In this document: piece after piece, positions 10,247 through 21,584 of the stretch
Numbering within the stretch: position 1 is the stretch's first letter
Layout: every line of letters starts with the position of its first letter
Origin: Allomyces macrogynus ATCC 38327
Lineage: Eukaryota; Blastocladiomycota; Blastocladiomycetes; Blastocladiales; Blastocladiaceae
Assembly: GCA_000151295.1 (NCBI GenBank)
Contig: GG745335.1
Coordinates: forward strand, 567,662 to 622,730
Reading direction: 5' to 3'
DNA: 55,069 bases
Notes under the pieces: generated by a model
Told to the model about the DNA's origin: nothing
What the model saw: only the letters and a program-made list of their open reading frames with translations
Databases searched by the model: none
Position numbers and translations under genes: made by a program

Positions 10247-12068
10247 ATGCCGCCGACCGCCGCACCCGTCGCTCCTCCCTCCCCCACGGGCGTTGCCTTC
10301 CGCGAACGCGACTATGCCAGCCTCCCGCGCGCGTCCCCAACGACGCGCCCCTCGACGCGTTCCGTCCTCAACCAGTACCACGCGACCGTCATGGCCGATC
10401 CGTCTTTCACGGCGCCGCCGACTTTGGTGCTCGAGGCAACGAACGACGCCAAGCACGCCAAGGCGCTCGACTTGTTTGACAAGATCAAGATTGGCCGCAT
10501 CACGTCGTCCAAGACGCCGGCGGCACCGAATAACGGGTTCTTTGACTCGAAGGTGTTGTCGCGCACGCATGCCGAGGTGTGGGCGGAAAATGGCGCGGTA
10601 CGTGATATTTGGTTGGTGTTGGTGAGGACAATGAGTTGCAGAGGCTGATGATTGGAACGGACATAGGTGTACCTGCGCGATCTCGGGTCGTCGAACGGCA
10701 CGTTTGTGAACGGGAAGCGGTTGTCGGAGGAGAACCAGGCGTCGCCGCCGACGTTGATCCGCACGGGTGATGTGATTGAGTTTGGCGTGGATATCTTGAA
10801 CGAACATGGCACCGACAGCACGTAGCACTTGTGACGCGAACCATCGCATGGGAGCAGTGGCACTGACACTTGGTCCATTGCGCAGTTCTGTTCAAGAAGG
10901 TCACGGTGCGCGCGCGCATCGAACAGGGCAACCTCGGCGACGCACCGCAGGGTATGGCGCGCCGCGAGTCGATGGAGTCGTTTGCGACCATGAAGGAGTC
11001 GAGAATGTGCGTATCGAGACTGCTTGCGGATGAAATGGATGGGTGGGTGGGTGGACACAAAACTGACTGAAGATGGCTCCGTTTCTAGCAAGTCGGTGCA
11101 GAGCACGGTACGCACGATCTCTGCCTTTTGCTGGCCGTGGAGCGTATTGGATGGCCAAGAACTGACGTGCTGCTGTTGCAGCCATCCAAGAGCTCCGACG
11201 CGGCCGTCAAGGACATGCAGTCGCTGATCCCGCAATTCCAGGTGGGTATCTCAGTCGTCATTATCCACCCGCACCTCACTCATCCCGCTCATCACCCCCC
11301 CACCGTCGCACAGACGCAGCTCGCCAAGAACAAGAAGGTGACCAAGGACCTGGCCGCGCTCAAGTCCGAGGTCGATTCCGTGCACCAGGCCGCGCTCGGG
11401 TTCAACGTGCACGAGCTCGACCAAGTCAAGGCGCGGCTGCGCGACGTTGAGCGCGACCGCGACAATGCCGTGCAGAACGTGGCGGGTCTCCAGCAGCAGC
11501 TCGCGCAGCAGCAGCAGAATGTGGCCAAGCTGCAAGTCGACAACCGCGAATTGCAGGTGCTCGTGGAGAAGCAGCAGAAGCAACTGAACACCAAGGACCA
11601 CGGGGACGGCGCCGAGGCGCTCGTGCGTGAGAACGCACAGCTGGTCGCGGCCAAGCAGGCGCTCGAGCGCCGGGTGAATGAGCTCGAGGGGATTGTCAAG
11701 CGCGGCAAGTTTGCGGCGGGTGCGGCACCAACGCGTCAGGTACGTTGAGCGTGAATCGATCACCTGTTCAGCGATTGCAAAGACTGATCTTCCTGGTGAA
11801 TCACACGTAGAAGTCGTCGTCGTCGTCGGCCCTGTGGATCCTGGCCTTCCTCGTGGTCCTGATCTCCGTCGCCGCCTACTACTTTGTGACTTACATGGAC
11901 GGGTGGACGCACATTGACCAGGCCGCGCAATCGCACTTGGGCATGACCGTCGACCAACTCACGGCACACGCGCAGTCCAAGGCGCAGACGGCCGTCGACT
12001 CTGCGCAGCAATGGGTCGCTGAGCTCAAGGAACAGTACCTGCCGCCGGCCGTCAAGGAGGATCTGTAG
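10247..12068 (+). CDS. SLMAP: SLMAP/Far10-like FHA, coiled-coil, membrane-anchored protein
   Basis: Seven exons: 10247-10597, 10667 to about 10817, 10886-11006, 11089-11107 (19 nt), 11182-11241, 11314-11739 and 11811-12068, about 461 residues. Residues about 57-175 form an FHA domain: KIGR, then VLSRTHAEVW, VYLRDLGSSNGTFVNG and GDVIEFGVDI, so the Arg, Ser-Arg-His and Asn-Gly residues used to bind phosphothreonine are present. A coiled coil follows (about 230-370, heptads rich in Gln, Leu and Val), then a single membrane span (about 383-402, WILAFLVVLISVAAYYFV) and a 55-residue tail. This is the layout of SLMAP and fungal Far9/Far10/Vps64, which anchor STRIPAK (PP2A) complexes at the nuclear envelope or ER. 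The exon 2 to 3 junction keeps frame only with a GC-AG intron (10818-10885); the GT just after it is out of phase. That could be a rare intron or a base error. Confidence 0.82.
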
Positions 12069-12470
12069 CTGGGCGCAAAAAAGGGCACTGCACCCGTTGG
12101 GTGCGAGGAAGGTGGAATCGATTGATGAGGAGCTGGGAGGGTGAGGGAGAGGGCGGGGCGAAAGACATGTTTATAATTTGATCGTTGCCCAGTATTTTTT
12201 GGTTGCGTGTCGACCTTGGCGGCGAACGAGATCATGGTGAAGATCAGGACGAGAGGCAAACGACCAGCAACCTCACGATCGCCACGTCCTTCGCCTCACC
12301 TCGTCCAGACGCTTTGCGTACCAGCGTCATCGACAGAAATTGCGAATCCATTCCCTCGTTCTTGCAGCGCAGAACCAGTCGCAACCTGCGATTGATCGAG
12401 ACAGCCCTAACCACGAACCACAGCCCCTTCAACACCCATTAACCCCAGCTTGTCGCGACCATCGAGGATA
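12069..12470. other. Intergenic
   Basis: Spacer between two plus-strand genes: 3' flank of the FHA gene and leader of the kelch gene. No gene or RNA recognised. Confidence 0.5.
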
Positions 12471-14300
12471 ATGACGCCGATCATGTTCGGGCCTTGGATT
12501 ATCGCTCTGATTGTGGTCACGGCGGTCCTCTCCTTGGCCCTCATCATCTCCGTCTCCGCGGCGTTGCCCGGGGCCATGGCGGGCGGGTTCATGGGGTCGA
12601 CCGTCGTGCACATTCCCGCACTCAAACGCGCGTACATCTTTGGCGGCCGGAGCCGGCGCGCCGAGTCGGAGAGCAGCAAGAACTTTGACAACAGCAACGT
12701 CGCGATTCTCGACCTCTCCCAATCTTTTTTCACTCGCCAAGCACACTCAGGCCGTCGCTAACGCCGGCTTCGTCCTCCCTGCGGTCTCCTACTTTTCGCC
12801 CGCGGTCGCGACCGTTTCGGGAGCGGGCGAGTCGGCCACGTACTCGGTGACGCTCTTTGGCAACCGGCAGTCGGTCTGGCGGATTCCGGACTTGACCGCG
12901 GCCAAGCCCATGGTCGAGACGTTGCGAGCACCGCCGCCCGTGGGCATTAATTTTCCCGCGTATCCGCTTGCCGTGACCGTCGCGCCCTCGTCGCCAACAA
13001 CCACGTACATTTACGGCCATGAACGAGTGTTGCGGTCATTTGACCGTCGTGGAAATCTGGCCAACGTGTCAATGACCGGGACCTACTCGATCGATTGGAC
13101 GGGCATGGTCACGGCGTGGGACGACAACACGGTGGTGCTCACAGGCGGGTACAGTCTCCGCGATGCGCAGCTGTCGTGGATTTACACGTACGACTTAATT
13201 GCGAGCAAGTGGGCCCAGGTACGCGGTAACACACTCACGCAATCACCACGCTTGCTTCCATCTCACTGGTCTGGACTCGCACTTAGTACTCGTTCAACGT
13301 GACCGGTGGGCGCAACGACCACGCGTCGGTCGTCTACAGCGCCTTCTCCAAGAAATTCCTGATCACCGTCGGCGGCACCGACGTCCCTACCACGTCCGTC
13401 GTCGAGTACCTTGACCTGGCAGCGCGCGCCCCACCAGTGCGCGCGAGCGTGCAGAACTCGACCGCCGGACCCGCACAAATCGGTGGGCACGCCATGTTCC
13501 TGCAAGGCAATTACCTCGTGTGCGTCGGCGGCTGGGACATGGGCGGGACCAGCCACTTGCTCAATTTGCTCGAGTTCTTGCCACAGGGCGATGGGACACT
13601 GCGGTTTGCATGGGCCGACACGTACAAGACACCTGCCGCGACAGGTTCGAGCACGTCGACGACGGCATCTAAAGCGACCAAGACGCCCACGGCCATGGAC
13701 AGCGACGAGACGGCGACCGGATCCGGTGGTGGCGGCTTGTCCACCGATGCGATCGCCGGAATTGCAGCGGCGCGGTTGTTGCAGTTGTGGCGCTCGGCGT
13801 GACGGCGTTTTGCGGTCCACCGCGTCCGCGCTCGCCAGGCAAAACTCGAAAATGAGCTCAAGGACGCGGCTGCCGCGCGGTTGATTCCGGTCGGCTCTGC
13901 GGCGGGGTCGAGTCACGGCAGCGACCACGACCTGCTCAAGGATTTCCTCGCACCGGCACCGCGCCGTGCCGCGGATGGGACCCTGCTCGTGCCAGGTGAT
14001 CGCACGGACACGCCGGACTTGGCGGCACCATTATCCCCGGTGCGTGCCATGTCGACGCACAGCGACAAGTCTGTGAATCCGGCGCCGACAATGCTGCGTC
14101 GGGCAGACGGGACGCTGTATTTGCCAGGACCACGGTCGGATCCGGACGTGCCCGTGCCCTTGGTCCCGGACGCGTCGATGCGGCGTCGTGCAGGCGGGAC
14201 TCTGTACCTGCCAGGTGGCCGTGCTCAGTCGAATATGGACGCGACGGACCTGGATATGCCGGCCGCGAGCCCCGAAGTCCATAAAGATGAACGTCAGTGA
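12471..14300 (+). CDS. Membrane-anchored kelch-repeat protein, frame broken three times
   Basis: The N-terminal segment is a membrane or signal helix (FGPWIIALIVVTAVLSLALIIS), followed by kelch blades: AYIFGG then NVAILDLS, VVLTGGYS then SWIYTYDL, FLITVGGTDV then VVEYLDL, and YLVCVGGWDM. One normal intron lies at 13219-13286. A Thr/Ser stalk leads to a C-terminal membrane helix (AVVAVVALGVTAF) and a cytosolic tail starting AVHRVRARQAKLENELKD. Reading this needs three single-base frame changes: one surplus base in the T6 run 12725-12730, a missing base near 13760-13775, and a surplus base in the T4 run 13808-13811. The last two bracket the membrane helix and cancel out. The tail repeats (A/G)(D/G)GTL(L/Y)(V/L)PG three times. 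Kelch propellers bind proteins or glycans; the ligand is unknown. It is either a real gene with sequence errors or a young pseudogene; the conserved order of parts favours errors. Confidence 0.65.
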
Positions 14301-15252
14301 TCTTCTCCACCTGAGAGATCGTCTCCCCATTACGTGCGGCCGATTTGAGGTAAAGTGGCCAGATTGGACTCATGTTGGAATTATCGACCACGGTATTGAG
14401 ACAGCCGTTTCCTCGTCTGGTCCCTAAAGTCGGCAACAATGCTCTTCCTGACCTTGCTGCGCTTTTATTCATTTCCGGAGGAAATTGGTTGCGACGCGTC
14501 TAAGTCTCAAGAATCACCAACAATGAAAAACAATGCCTCACACGTGATCGTGAGAGACGCCTGTATATGTTTCCATATTGATTTGCAGCGCTCGCATCCT
14601 TCATTATCACGAGGAGAACGTAGCATGGGCGTGAGTTTGGAGATTAAATGGGTAGCACCCATTGACTTACAGTGAATGAGTTTGAATCAGGGTCCAAATC
14701 CGGAGTTGCTTCAGTGCAACTTAGCAATGCCATGTGCCAGGGCGACTCGTGCAGTGCTTGGGCTCTCCTTGCTTTATTGCAGATATGCCATGGATCTGCG
14801 CCACGTGTGTGAGCGTAATCTTTTTTGTCGGATCGATTTCCGCGCGGCCAAGGTTCCAGCTGGGCCACGGCTGGCTAGTAGGTGCAGTTTTGTGATCGTT
14901 CAGGTCAGTAACGTTGGCAGTAACTAATATCGTCTGCTGCCGTTGGGTGGTGAGTCTTGAGAAACGTGCTCGCAATCACGATGATCAACGTCCAGGCTGG
15001 GATCACAAACGCTCGTTGCAAAGTGAACGTTTCGCGAGAGACCCCAAAGCGCGCCATCGCCGCACAGCCTGTTGTTGGGACAGCAGACGGGTAACAGTGA
15101 GCTCAAGGCAGCTCAAGGTGCCAGACGAGACGTTTGAACTCGTGCGTTCTTTCGCTTGACATACACGGGGTCAGAGTTCCAAAAAACAAATTGCCCAGAT
15201 AACGGGCCATTTTATCACGGCCCGACAAAACCACGCATCACTGATTCTTCTA
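14301..15252. other. Convergent intergenic region
   Basis: Lies between the 3' ends of the kelch (+) and FAM210-like (-) genes. It is lower in GC than the neighbouring genes. No gene, tRNA or repeat recognised. Confidence 0.45.
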
Positions 15253-16230
15253 TCATGCGCGATCCGCACCCTCCAGCGGCACCACCCTCTCATCCAAACT
15301 TGCCGCAACAGTTACACTACTCGACATCGTGAGCAACCCGAGAAACCCACCAGCAGCCTTCTTGGTCCCCTCCTTGACCGCAGCCGCCGCGACCCCCGCC
15401 TGCGCCGCGCGCGCGACCGCGCCCACGTCCTTGAGCCACCCCCAGCGACGCAGGTACCGCACGACCGCGGGCGTGACCGCGACGGTAATCGGCACGCGAA
15501 TCGGCAAAAGCAGTTTATGGAACGCGTAGGCGATCAGGAATGTGGTCAGGAGCGACTGGTTCTTGGGCGTTGTCGCGGGTGTGGCTGGCACAACAGCGCC
15601 CTCGCCCTCGCCGTCGGGATGGTTGAGCCCATGCAGTTCATCGACGTCGTCCTGGTCGACGGCAAATTCCCAGAGCCCCCACTGCGTCAGGTACGCCTTG
15701 GCCGTGTCGACGAGTTTCTCCACGTCGACGCCCGAGTAGACGGCGACAAACGAGAGCGACAGGTCGATGGTGGAAATGGCCATGTAGACAAAGAACGCCG
15801 GGCGGCCATAGTCCTTGAACAGCTGTCGCAACTTGCTCGGCTTCTTGGCCGGCGTGGTCGCGGTCGCGGTGGTCGCGGTCGTGGCCGACGCGTCGGCAGC
15901 AGTAGCTTGCGCGGCCTTGGCTGCGGCAGTGCCTGGTTTGCTCTTGACAGCGGCCGACGGGTTGGTCGTCTTGAGCACCGACTTGGCGCGGCGCGTCGTC
16001 GTGCGTAGAACTGCCGTGGTCATGGACAGTGGTACGGTGCCGGGTGCGCGGTGCGCGATGTGGTGCGAGAAGAAGCGCAATGGCGCGTGCGCGGTCGTGG
16101 AAGGTGCGCGTACCGCCATCGCGGAGGGAGCTCGCGAGACGGCGGCGACCAGGAGCCGCGGCAGGCGGACGGCGGGGCCCGTCATGGTCGTGAGACGGAG
16201 CGACGGCATCAGCGCGAGCGGAGCGGCCAT
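15253..16230 (-). CDS. FAM210/DUF1279-family mitochondrial protein
   Basis: A single exon for 325 residues. The first 70 residues are Arg/Ala/Ser-rich with few acidic residues, fitting a mitochondrial targeting peptide. An Ala/Thr-rich spacer follows. The DUF1279 core begins near 132: KLRQLFKDYGRPAFFVYMA and then TIDLSLSFVAVYSGVDVEKL, the family's characteristic first helix (the LFK.YG motif). A second membrane segment is LLTTFLIAYAFHKLLLPIRV, then ITVAVTPAVVRYLRRWG, a common feature of the family. FAM210 proteins are inner mitochondrial membrane proteins with roles in mitochondrial protein expression and energy metabolism in animals. The tail KKAAGGFLGLLTMSSS is not family-specific. The gene is divergent from the cyclin gene. 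Confidence 0.78.
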   Translation of the reverse strand: MAAPLALMPSLRLTTMTGPAVRLPRLLVAAVSRAPSAMAVRAPSTTAHAPLRFFSHHIAHRAPGTVPLSMTTAVLRTTTRRAKSVLKTTNPSAAVKSKPGTAAAKAAQATAADASATTATTATATTPAKKPSKLRQLFKDYGRPAFFVYMAISTIDLSLSFVAVYSGVDVEKLVDTAKAYLTQWGLWEFAVDQDDVDELHGLNHPDGEGEGAVVPATPATTPKNQSLLTTFLIAYAFHKLLLPIRVPITVAVTPAVVRYLRRWGWLKDVGAVARAAQAGVAAAAVKEGTKKAAGGFLGLLTMSSSVTVAASLDERVVPLEGADRA

Positions 16231-17580
16231 GATTGATGTTGATGTTGGAGGACTGGGTTCGCGCACAGAGCTTATCCACAAGTCGGTTGCACGGCAGGCA
16301 GTGGGTCGATCGGGTCGTGCGCGGGCAGGTCGATGATCGCGGTGCCGTGCTATTTGTTCGTGCCGGTTTGGTGTTGTCGATGCGTCGTGAGCAGCGTCAG
16401 CGTTGGACAACACGGATCGGGCTGACCGATCAAACGCTGGTGGTGGAGAGAGGTTTTGGCCCAGCCACAAGGCAGGCGCGCGCGGTGCGTGCCATCTGCG
16501 TGCCATTCACGTGTGCCACGCGGAGGAGCCCCAGTCGGTAAGTCCGCGGTTGGCAAGAGTGGTGACGTGGCGCGGCCTGGCGCGTTTCCGTTCCAGCCGA
16601 GATCACCCGGTCGGCAGCGGTGGCTTGCGTGCGCGCGCCAGTCAGTTGCTCCTGAAATGGCAGGTCTATGTCGCTTCGTGCAAGGCATGCGCCTCCCGAG
16701 ACCTGTGTCTCAGGTTTGCGGTAACCCGAAACCGCGCGCCATGCTCTCCATGCTTGCTTGTACTTTTGTTGGGTCCTACAGCAGCGCCGCCGTCGAATTC
16801 GCCCTCGTCGGCGCGAGAGTCGCTGTCAGACTTGCTCCTCCTCTCTCCTCCCCCACCGTCCTCGTCGTCCCCCACGGTCAACGACGGCCGCCGTGCGCGC
16901 GCGAGTGTGAGTGTGCGGCGTGCGAGCGTTGTGTGCGACCGAACGCGAGCTTATCAACGCCAGTCAGGTACGTCCAAGCTTCGCGCACAAAGCCGTGATC
17001 GCGCGTCAACTTCTTCTGGAGCGCGCTCCAGCACGCCGCCCGTAAGCCCTGCGAACGCAGACGACGACGTTAGGGTGGGGCCTTTTGCTGGCTGCGAGCA
17101 CGAACGCAAATCAGGCTGCCCCAGCATGCGCGACGGTGACTGACTCTCGCGGCACGTTTCCCACGGCGACGCGCGGTGCGCTCGGCTTCTGTCGACGGAC
17201 GACGGCCACCAGTCCAACGCACACCAGCAACCGCGCGCACCGCAACGGCAGCCCTGTCCCCGGCCCCGTCGCTTCGGTCCAAGTCCCTCCGCTAGACCTA
17301 GCCCTGCCGCTGCTTTGCGCTCTCAAAAGCTGCGCTCACTGCGCTCGTAGCTCGACTCTCTCTCGACCGCGCGTGTCTCCCTCGCTCCTCTGCTCCCCAC
17401 GCTCCGCTCCCGACGCGACGCCTGACCCTGCTCGGCGCGCCCAAAGTGTCCCTCGCGCCATTGGCGAATGGTTGTCCAGCCCCTCGCCGCGCCTTTGATT
17501 CCGCGCGCGCCCGCTCCGGCCGCCCGCCCGACCTCGAAATTGCGTCCGCCCAGCAGGCGAGCGCAACTGCCGCCGCCGAT
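16231..17580. other. Divergent intergenic region, FAM210 / cyclin
   Basis: A 1.35-kb shared upstream region. Open frames run on both strands into the cyclin frame, but before 17581 they have only non-ATG starts or no family signal. A long leader for the cyclin mRNA is likely. Confidence 0.45.
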
Positions 17581-18600
17581 ATGATCGCTGCCCCGACCTC
17601 GAATCCCAATGCCACGTCCTGTCCCACCATGCCGCTGTCGCCGCTCGCGTCTCCGACCAGCCAAGCTGCGCCAAGGCGCGCCAGTTTGACGGTCGCCACG
17701 GATTCCGCAAGCTTGCAAGCCACTGCCGTTTCCGCTGCACCGTTCTCGGACGTGCCGCGCGCCTGGCTCGCCGTCACGGCCGCGGCACTGACCGCCGCAT
17801 TTGACGGGATGCCGGGCACCAGTTCTGTCTGCGCCGCGCGCACGGCGACAAGCCATCTCGGCATGCCGACTTTGGCCGCTGCGTCGCTCCCGACCCCGCC
17901 CGTGCACTTGCCGTTGACCCCGGCCGCGTCGCCGGCGCTCCTCGAGTCGCCGTACCTGCCGACGCCCATGGCGTCGCCGATTCTTGATATGCCGTATCGC
18001 AGCAGCGCTTCGGGCAATACCTGGCTCGCGTCTATGCCGCTCTTGGAACCCGAATCCCCGCGCGTCGCAGCCATGCCGCCACCCGCAGCGACGGGCGTGC
18101 CGGACCTGGCCGTGTTCATGTCGCGTCTCGTCCGCTTATCGCGCTCGTCGCTCGTCACGTTCCTCGTCGCACACTGCCTGCTCGCGCGTGTCGTGGCTGT
18201 CTTGACCGCGCAGGGACGCGTTCGTGCGGCTGCGCCGGATACGCCGCACCGTCTGTTCCTCGCCGCGCTCCTGGTCGCGGGCAAGGTCGCGGACCCGGAC
18301 GACGTGGTGGTTGCGGCCGCTAGCAAGAGCAGCACGTCGAACGCTGTAGTGCCCCCGCCGCCGCCAGCATCGTCGTCGTCGGCCGCGCAACTGGCCACGA
18401 TTTGCGGCGTCTACGCGCCACGCGAGATTGCCGTGATGGAGCGCGTGTTTTGCAAGGCGCTCCAGTACCGGCTGCACGTGCCGCCCGCGCAGCTCGCCGA
18501 GCACGCGCGCGCGCTGATCGCAGCGTACCCGGCGCTCAGGCCGCTTGGTGGCGACGAGGTCGTGGCAGTCCTGGACGCCGCAGCCGCGCGCGAGCGATGA
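17581..18600 (+). CDS. Pcl-type cyclin
   Basis: A single exon for 339 residues. The first 170 are Ala/Ser/Pro/Thr-rich and probably disordered. A cyclin fold follows from about 173: VFMSRLVRLSRSSLVTFLVAHCLLARV (helix 1-2 region), HRLFLAALLVAGKVADPDDV (helix 3, where the Lys and Asp sit as in other cyclins), an unusual Ser/Pro-rich insert, then ICGVYAPREIAVMERVFCKALQYRLHV, which matches the 'G....EIn.ME..FL..L.w.L.v' signature of Pcl1/2/9 and related Pho80-type cyclins. These activate Pho85-class CDKs in polarity, cell-cycle start or phosphate response. The frame is open for 45 codons before this ATG without any ATG, so the start is the first Met. Confidence 0.8.
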   Translation: MIAAPTSNPNATSCPTMPLSPLASPTSQAAPRRASLTVATDSASLQATAVSAAPFSDVPRAWLAVTAAALTAAFDGMPGTSSVCAARTATSHLGMPTLAAASLPTPPVHLPLTPAASPALLESPYLPTPMASPILDMPYRSSASGNTWLASMPLLEPESPRVAAMPPPAATGVPDLAVFMSRLVRLSRSSLVTFLVAHCLLARVVAVLTAQGRVRAAAPDTPHRLFLAALLVAGKVADPDDVVVAAASKSSTSNAVVPPPPPASSSSAAQLATICGVYAPREIAVMERVFCKALQYRLHVPPAQLAEHARALIAAYPALRPLGGDEVVAVLDAAAARER

Positions 18601-19156
18601 TGATTGATTGATGGGTTGATGTTGCTTGGTCGTTGTTGTGAAGCCGTTTCTGGAGTTTGCTGCTGCTGCTGCTGCTGCTGCGCTGCTGCTGCTGCTGTTG
18701 TTGTTTGCTTGCACATTTGGCGTGTCGCTGTCGTCATTTTCTTGAGTTTCCCAATCCCCACCACCTCCATTCCAGCGCGTGCACTATCAATGTATCCAGC
18801 GTAGATCTGCGCGTCTTCTCCAACCGGTCGTTTGTGAGCAAATAGCGGGCCGTTGGGAGTGCAAGGTGCAAGTCTCTTGTGGGGTGGGAGAGTCCGTTGC
18901 CCGCGAGGCTGCTGCCCATCGTCTTGGACGTCCAAGCAAAGAAACGACAGCTGCAAAGCGCAGCAGGCAGAGAAAAGCGAGCCAACCGAACCGACACAAA
19001 AGCAACCAAAGAGTCTTCACAAACCAATCATCAAAGCAAGCGTGGGTGGGAGCCAGGACCCAACCCGCCAGCGCAACCATAAGACAGACGCGACACGCAC
19101 CCGACCTGCGCGGCAGTGTCTGCCCTCATCGATCCTCTCATCCCATGGACCGGCGA
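18601..19156. other. Convergent intergenic region
   Basis: Lies between the 3' ends of the cyclin (+) and Mrn1-like (-) genes. Apart from the trinucleotide run listed separately, nothing is recognised. Confidence 0.5.
18658..18703. repeat. CTG/TGC trinucleotide microsatellite
   Basis: Fifteen or so TGC/CTG triplets with one break (an inserted CGC) and TTG triplets at the end, about 60 bases after the cyclin stop codon, so probably in its 3' UTR. Confidence 0.85.
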
Positions 19157-21584
19157 TCACAGCCCCTCGATATCCTCGGGCTCCGGCGTCAACTCCAACA
19201 CGTCTTGCGGCCCCAGCGGCGTCGACGACGCTGCCGTCGACGCTGATGCCGACGCGGACGCTGCCGCAGCCGCAACTGCCGCATGGTGCGCGGCCGCCGC
19301 GGCCCCCGTCTTGACCCCTGACGCATCGACGACCGGCTTGGGCGGGAGCGTCGCCGCCGCAGCCGCGACCGCTGCCGACGACGACGCCGACGACGGCCGC
19401 TCGTCGTACGTGGCATACCCCGCGTGCGACGGCTGGTACGCGTGCTGCTGCTGCTGAGCCGGGTGGTGCTGCGGGTACATGGGCGGCTGCGGCGGGAGCT
19501 GGTGCTGCACGTGGTGGTGGTGGTGGTGCTGGTGATGCTGCTCGGCCGGGAATCCTCCCGCACCGACGGGCATCCCCGTGGCCGCGGCCATGGCAGCCGC
19601 GGGCGTGAACGACCCGGTCGCGCGGCGCGGAATCATCCCGCCAATCGGCAACCCGGCCTCATTGGGCATGCGAATGGGCCCCGCGCACCGGTCTTTACCG
19701 TACCCGATGCGGCAGGTGCCGTACTTGTTGGCGAGGGTGACGGGCGCCTCGGCAATCGCGCGAATCGCGCCGCGAATGTCCATGTAGTTGATGAACGCAC
19801 ACTGCTTGTCGACGAGCACGTGGATCACTTCAATATCGCCAAACGTCGCGAAATCCACGAGCAGTTCCGCGGCAATCGCGGCCTGCTGCGGCTGGTTCGA
19901 CGAGGCTTTACCGCCCTGGTACGGCGCTTGGTCGTCGAGTGACTCGCCCATGGCCACGTCGCCGCCGAGGTGCTCGTGCGCGGCCGCGGCGTTGGCGCCG
20001 ACGGCGAGCAGCCACTGCGGGAGTGGGCCAATGTAGACGTTGCGTGTGGCCCCCGCCGTGCGCACGGCCGTGGCCACCGTCGTAAGCGGCGGCGCCGAGG
20101 GGCGGCCCCACCCGAGCTTGACGCGGCGCCCACGAATGACCATCCCGTAGGTATCGGCCAAGTAGTAGATCAGAGTCGCGGCCTGCGGGTCGATAAACGT
20201 GATGAACGCGCACGCCTTGTTGGGCAGCATCGAAATCTTGTCAATCAACCCGGCACGAATCACGTTGCACACGTCTTCCGGGATCGCGTCCTCGGGCAAC
20301 CCGCCAATGTAGACGTTGCGGTTGTTGGGCGCGTTCATGCGCAAGTGCGCGTCCGGCGGCAGGTAGGCCAAGTTGTTCGAATATGCAAACGTCGGGTCGA
20401 CCATGTGCTCGGCAATGCGCAGCTGCGTACCGCCAAACGCGACGGGCGCGCCGTGCGACGGCGCACCAAACTGGTAGTACGGCGCCGGGTGCGCCTGATG
20501 CTGCTGTTGCTGCTGCGTGTAGGCCGTGGGCGCGGCGGCGGCCGCAGGCGAGCCGTACCCGAAGGCACTGGCGGCCGAGTTGGCGCGCACCATGTGCCCG
20601 CCGCCCCCACCATTCGCGTGCCGCGGCACACACCGGTCCTTGCCATAGTTGATGCGGCGGTTCGCGTATTTCGGGTTCGTCTGCCCGAGCGACGCGACCA
20701 CCTTCATCGCCGCCGCAAGCGCGCAGAAATGCACAAACCCCATGTGCCCCTTGCCCGGCTCGCGCGGGGGGACAATGCGCACGTTGTCAATCTCACCGTA
20801 CTGCGCCAAATCAAACCGCAACTCGTCTTCGGTCGTCGTCGGAGCCAAGTTGGAGATATACACGTTGCGCGTGGCCCCCGCCGCGACGGCCGCCTGGATG
20901 TGCGGCGGCACGGGTGCCGCATGCCCTTTACCCCACCGCACGGTCAATTCGCCGCCGCGAAGGTACGGCGGCGTGCGTTGCGCGGCCGTGACAAAAGTTG
21001 GCGGCGTCGTGCGCGTCGAGAAAGACGACGAACGCACACGACTTTTCGGCCACGATCTTGGCCGACTCGAGCGCGCCGTGGTGCACCTGGTCGAGTAACT
21101 GCTCGACGGTTGTGCCGGCGGGCAAGTTGCCTACCCACACGGTGCGGTTGCCGGCCTCGGCGCCCGCAACGCCACCGGTCGCGTCACCGGACATCGAATT
21201 GCCGCGCACGGTCGACGCTGCCGCGGTCCCGCCGGCATAGTGCTGCGGGTTGTAGTGCGGGACGGGCGCGGCCGACGACGACGCGACGGCCGACCCGGCG
21301 CCAAAGTAACTCGCGTCGCCGTAGGTAGCCGAGTAGTCGGTCGAGTAATCGTAGTAGGCCGCGGTCGTCGCATCACCCGAGACGGCGGCCGCCGAGTACT
21401 GGTAGGGCGACGCAGTCGACGCGACCGTGGCAGGCGAGTAGTCGGTGCCGCCGGCGCGCGGCTTCTTGTAGTGCGCGGCAACGGGATCGCTGGGCGACGA
21501 CGGGCTGGCGCGTTTCATGCTGAGCGATCGGTCTGTCGACGACGAGAGTCTGTCGAAGCCGAGCACGGGCGAGAGCGTGGTCAT
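19157..21584 (-). CDS. MRN1: Mrn1/Nrd1-like RNA-binding protein with four RRMs (one frame break)
   Basis: About 808 residues, no introns. A Ser/Ala/Tyr-rich N-terminus (1-145) precedes RRM1 (RTVWVGNLPAGTTVEQLLDQV; SCAFVVFLDAHDAANF), RRM2 (TRNVYISNLAPTTTEDELR), RRM3 (NRNVYIGGLPEDAIPEDV; KACAFITFID) and RRM4 (TRNVYIGPLPQWL; KQCAFINYMD). The repeated NYGKDRC and GYGKDRC segments, the variant RNP1 and the ATRNVYI linkers are hallmarks of Mrn1/Nrd1 (Msa2), which bind mRNA and affect chromatin remodelling, mating and differentiation programmes. Within RRM1 the frame shifts: a surplus base in the A4 run 20993-20996 (T4 on the gene strand) separates DAANF from VTAAQRTPPYLRGGELTVRWGKG. Removing one base restores a normal RRM1, so an error in a T run is likelier than a true break. 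The C-terminus has His and Gln runs. The 5' leader holds a GC-rich pentamer repeat. Confidence 0.88.

Noticed and set aside
12682..12750. A 52-nt intron in the kelch gene (donor at GTCGCG, acceptor CTCAG) instead of a frame break
   Set aside because: Phase would fit, but the donor is poor, there is no branch site, it is too short, and it would remove the kelch strand NVAILDLS.
19970..21328. 452-codon plus-strand open frame
   Set aside because: Exactly antisense to the Mrn1-like RRMs, Arg/Val-rich, with no domain; a by-product of high GC on the opposite strand.
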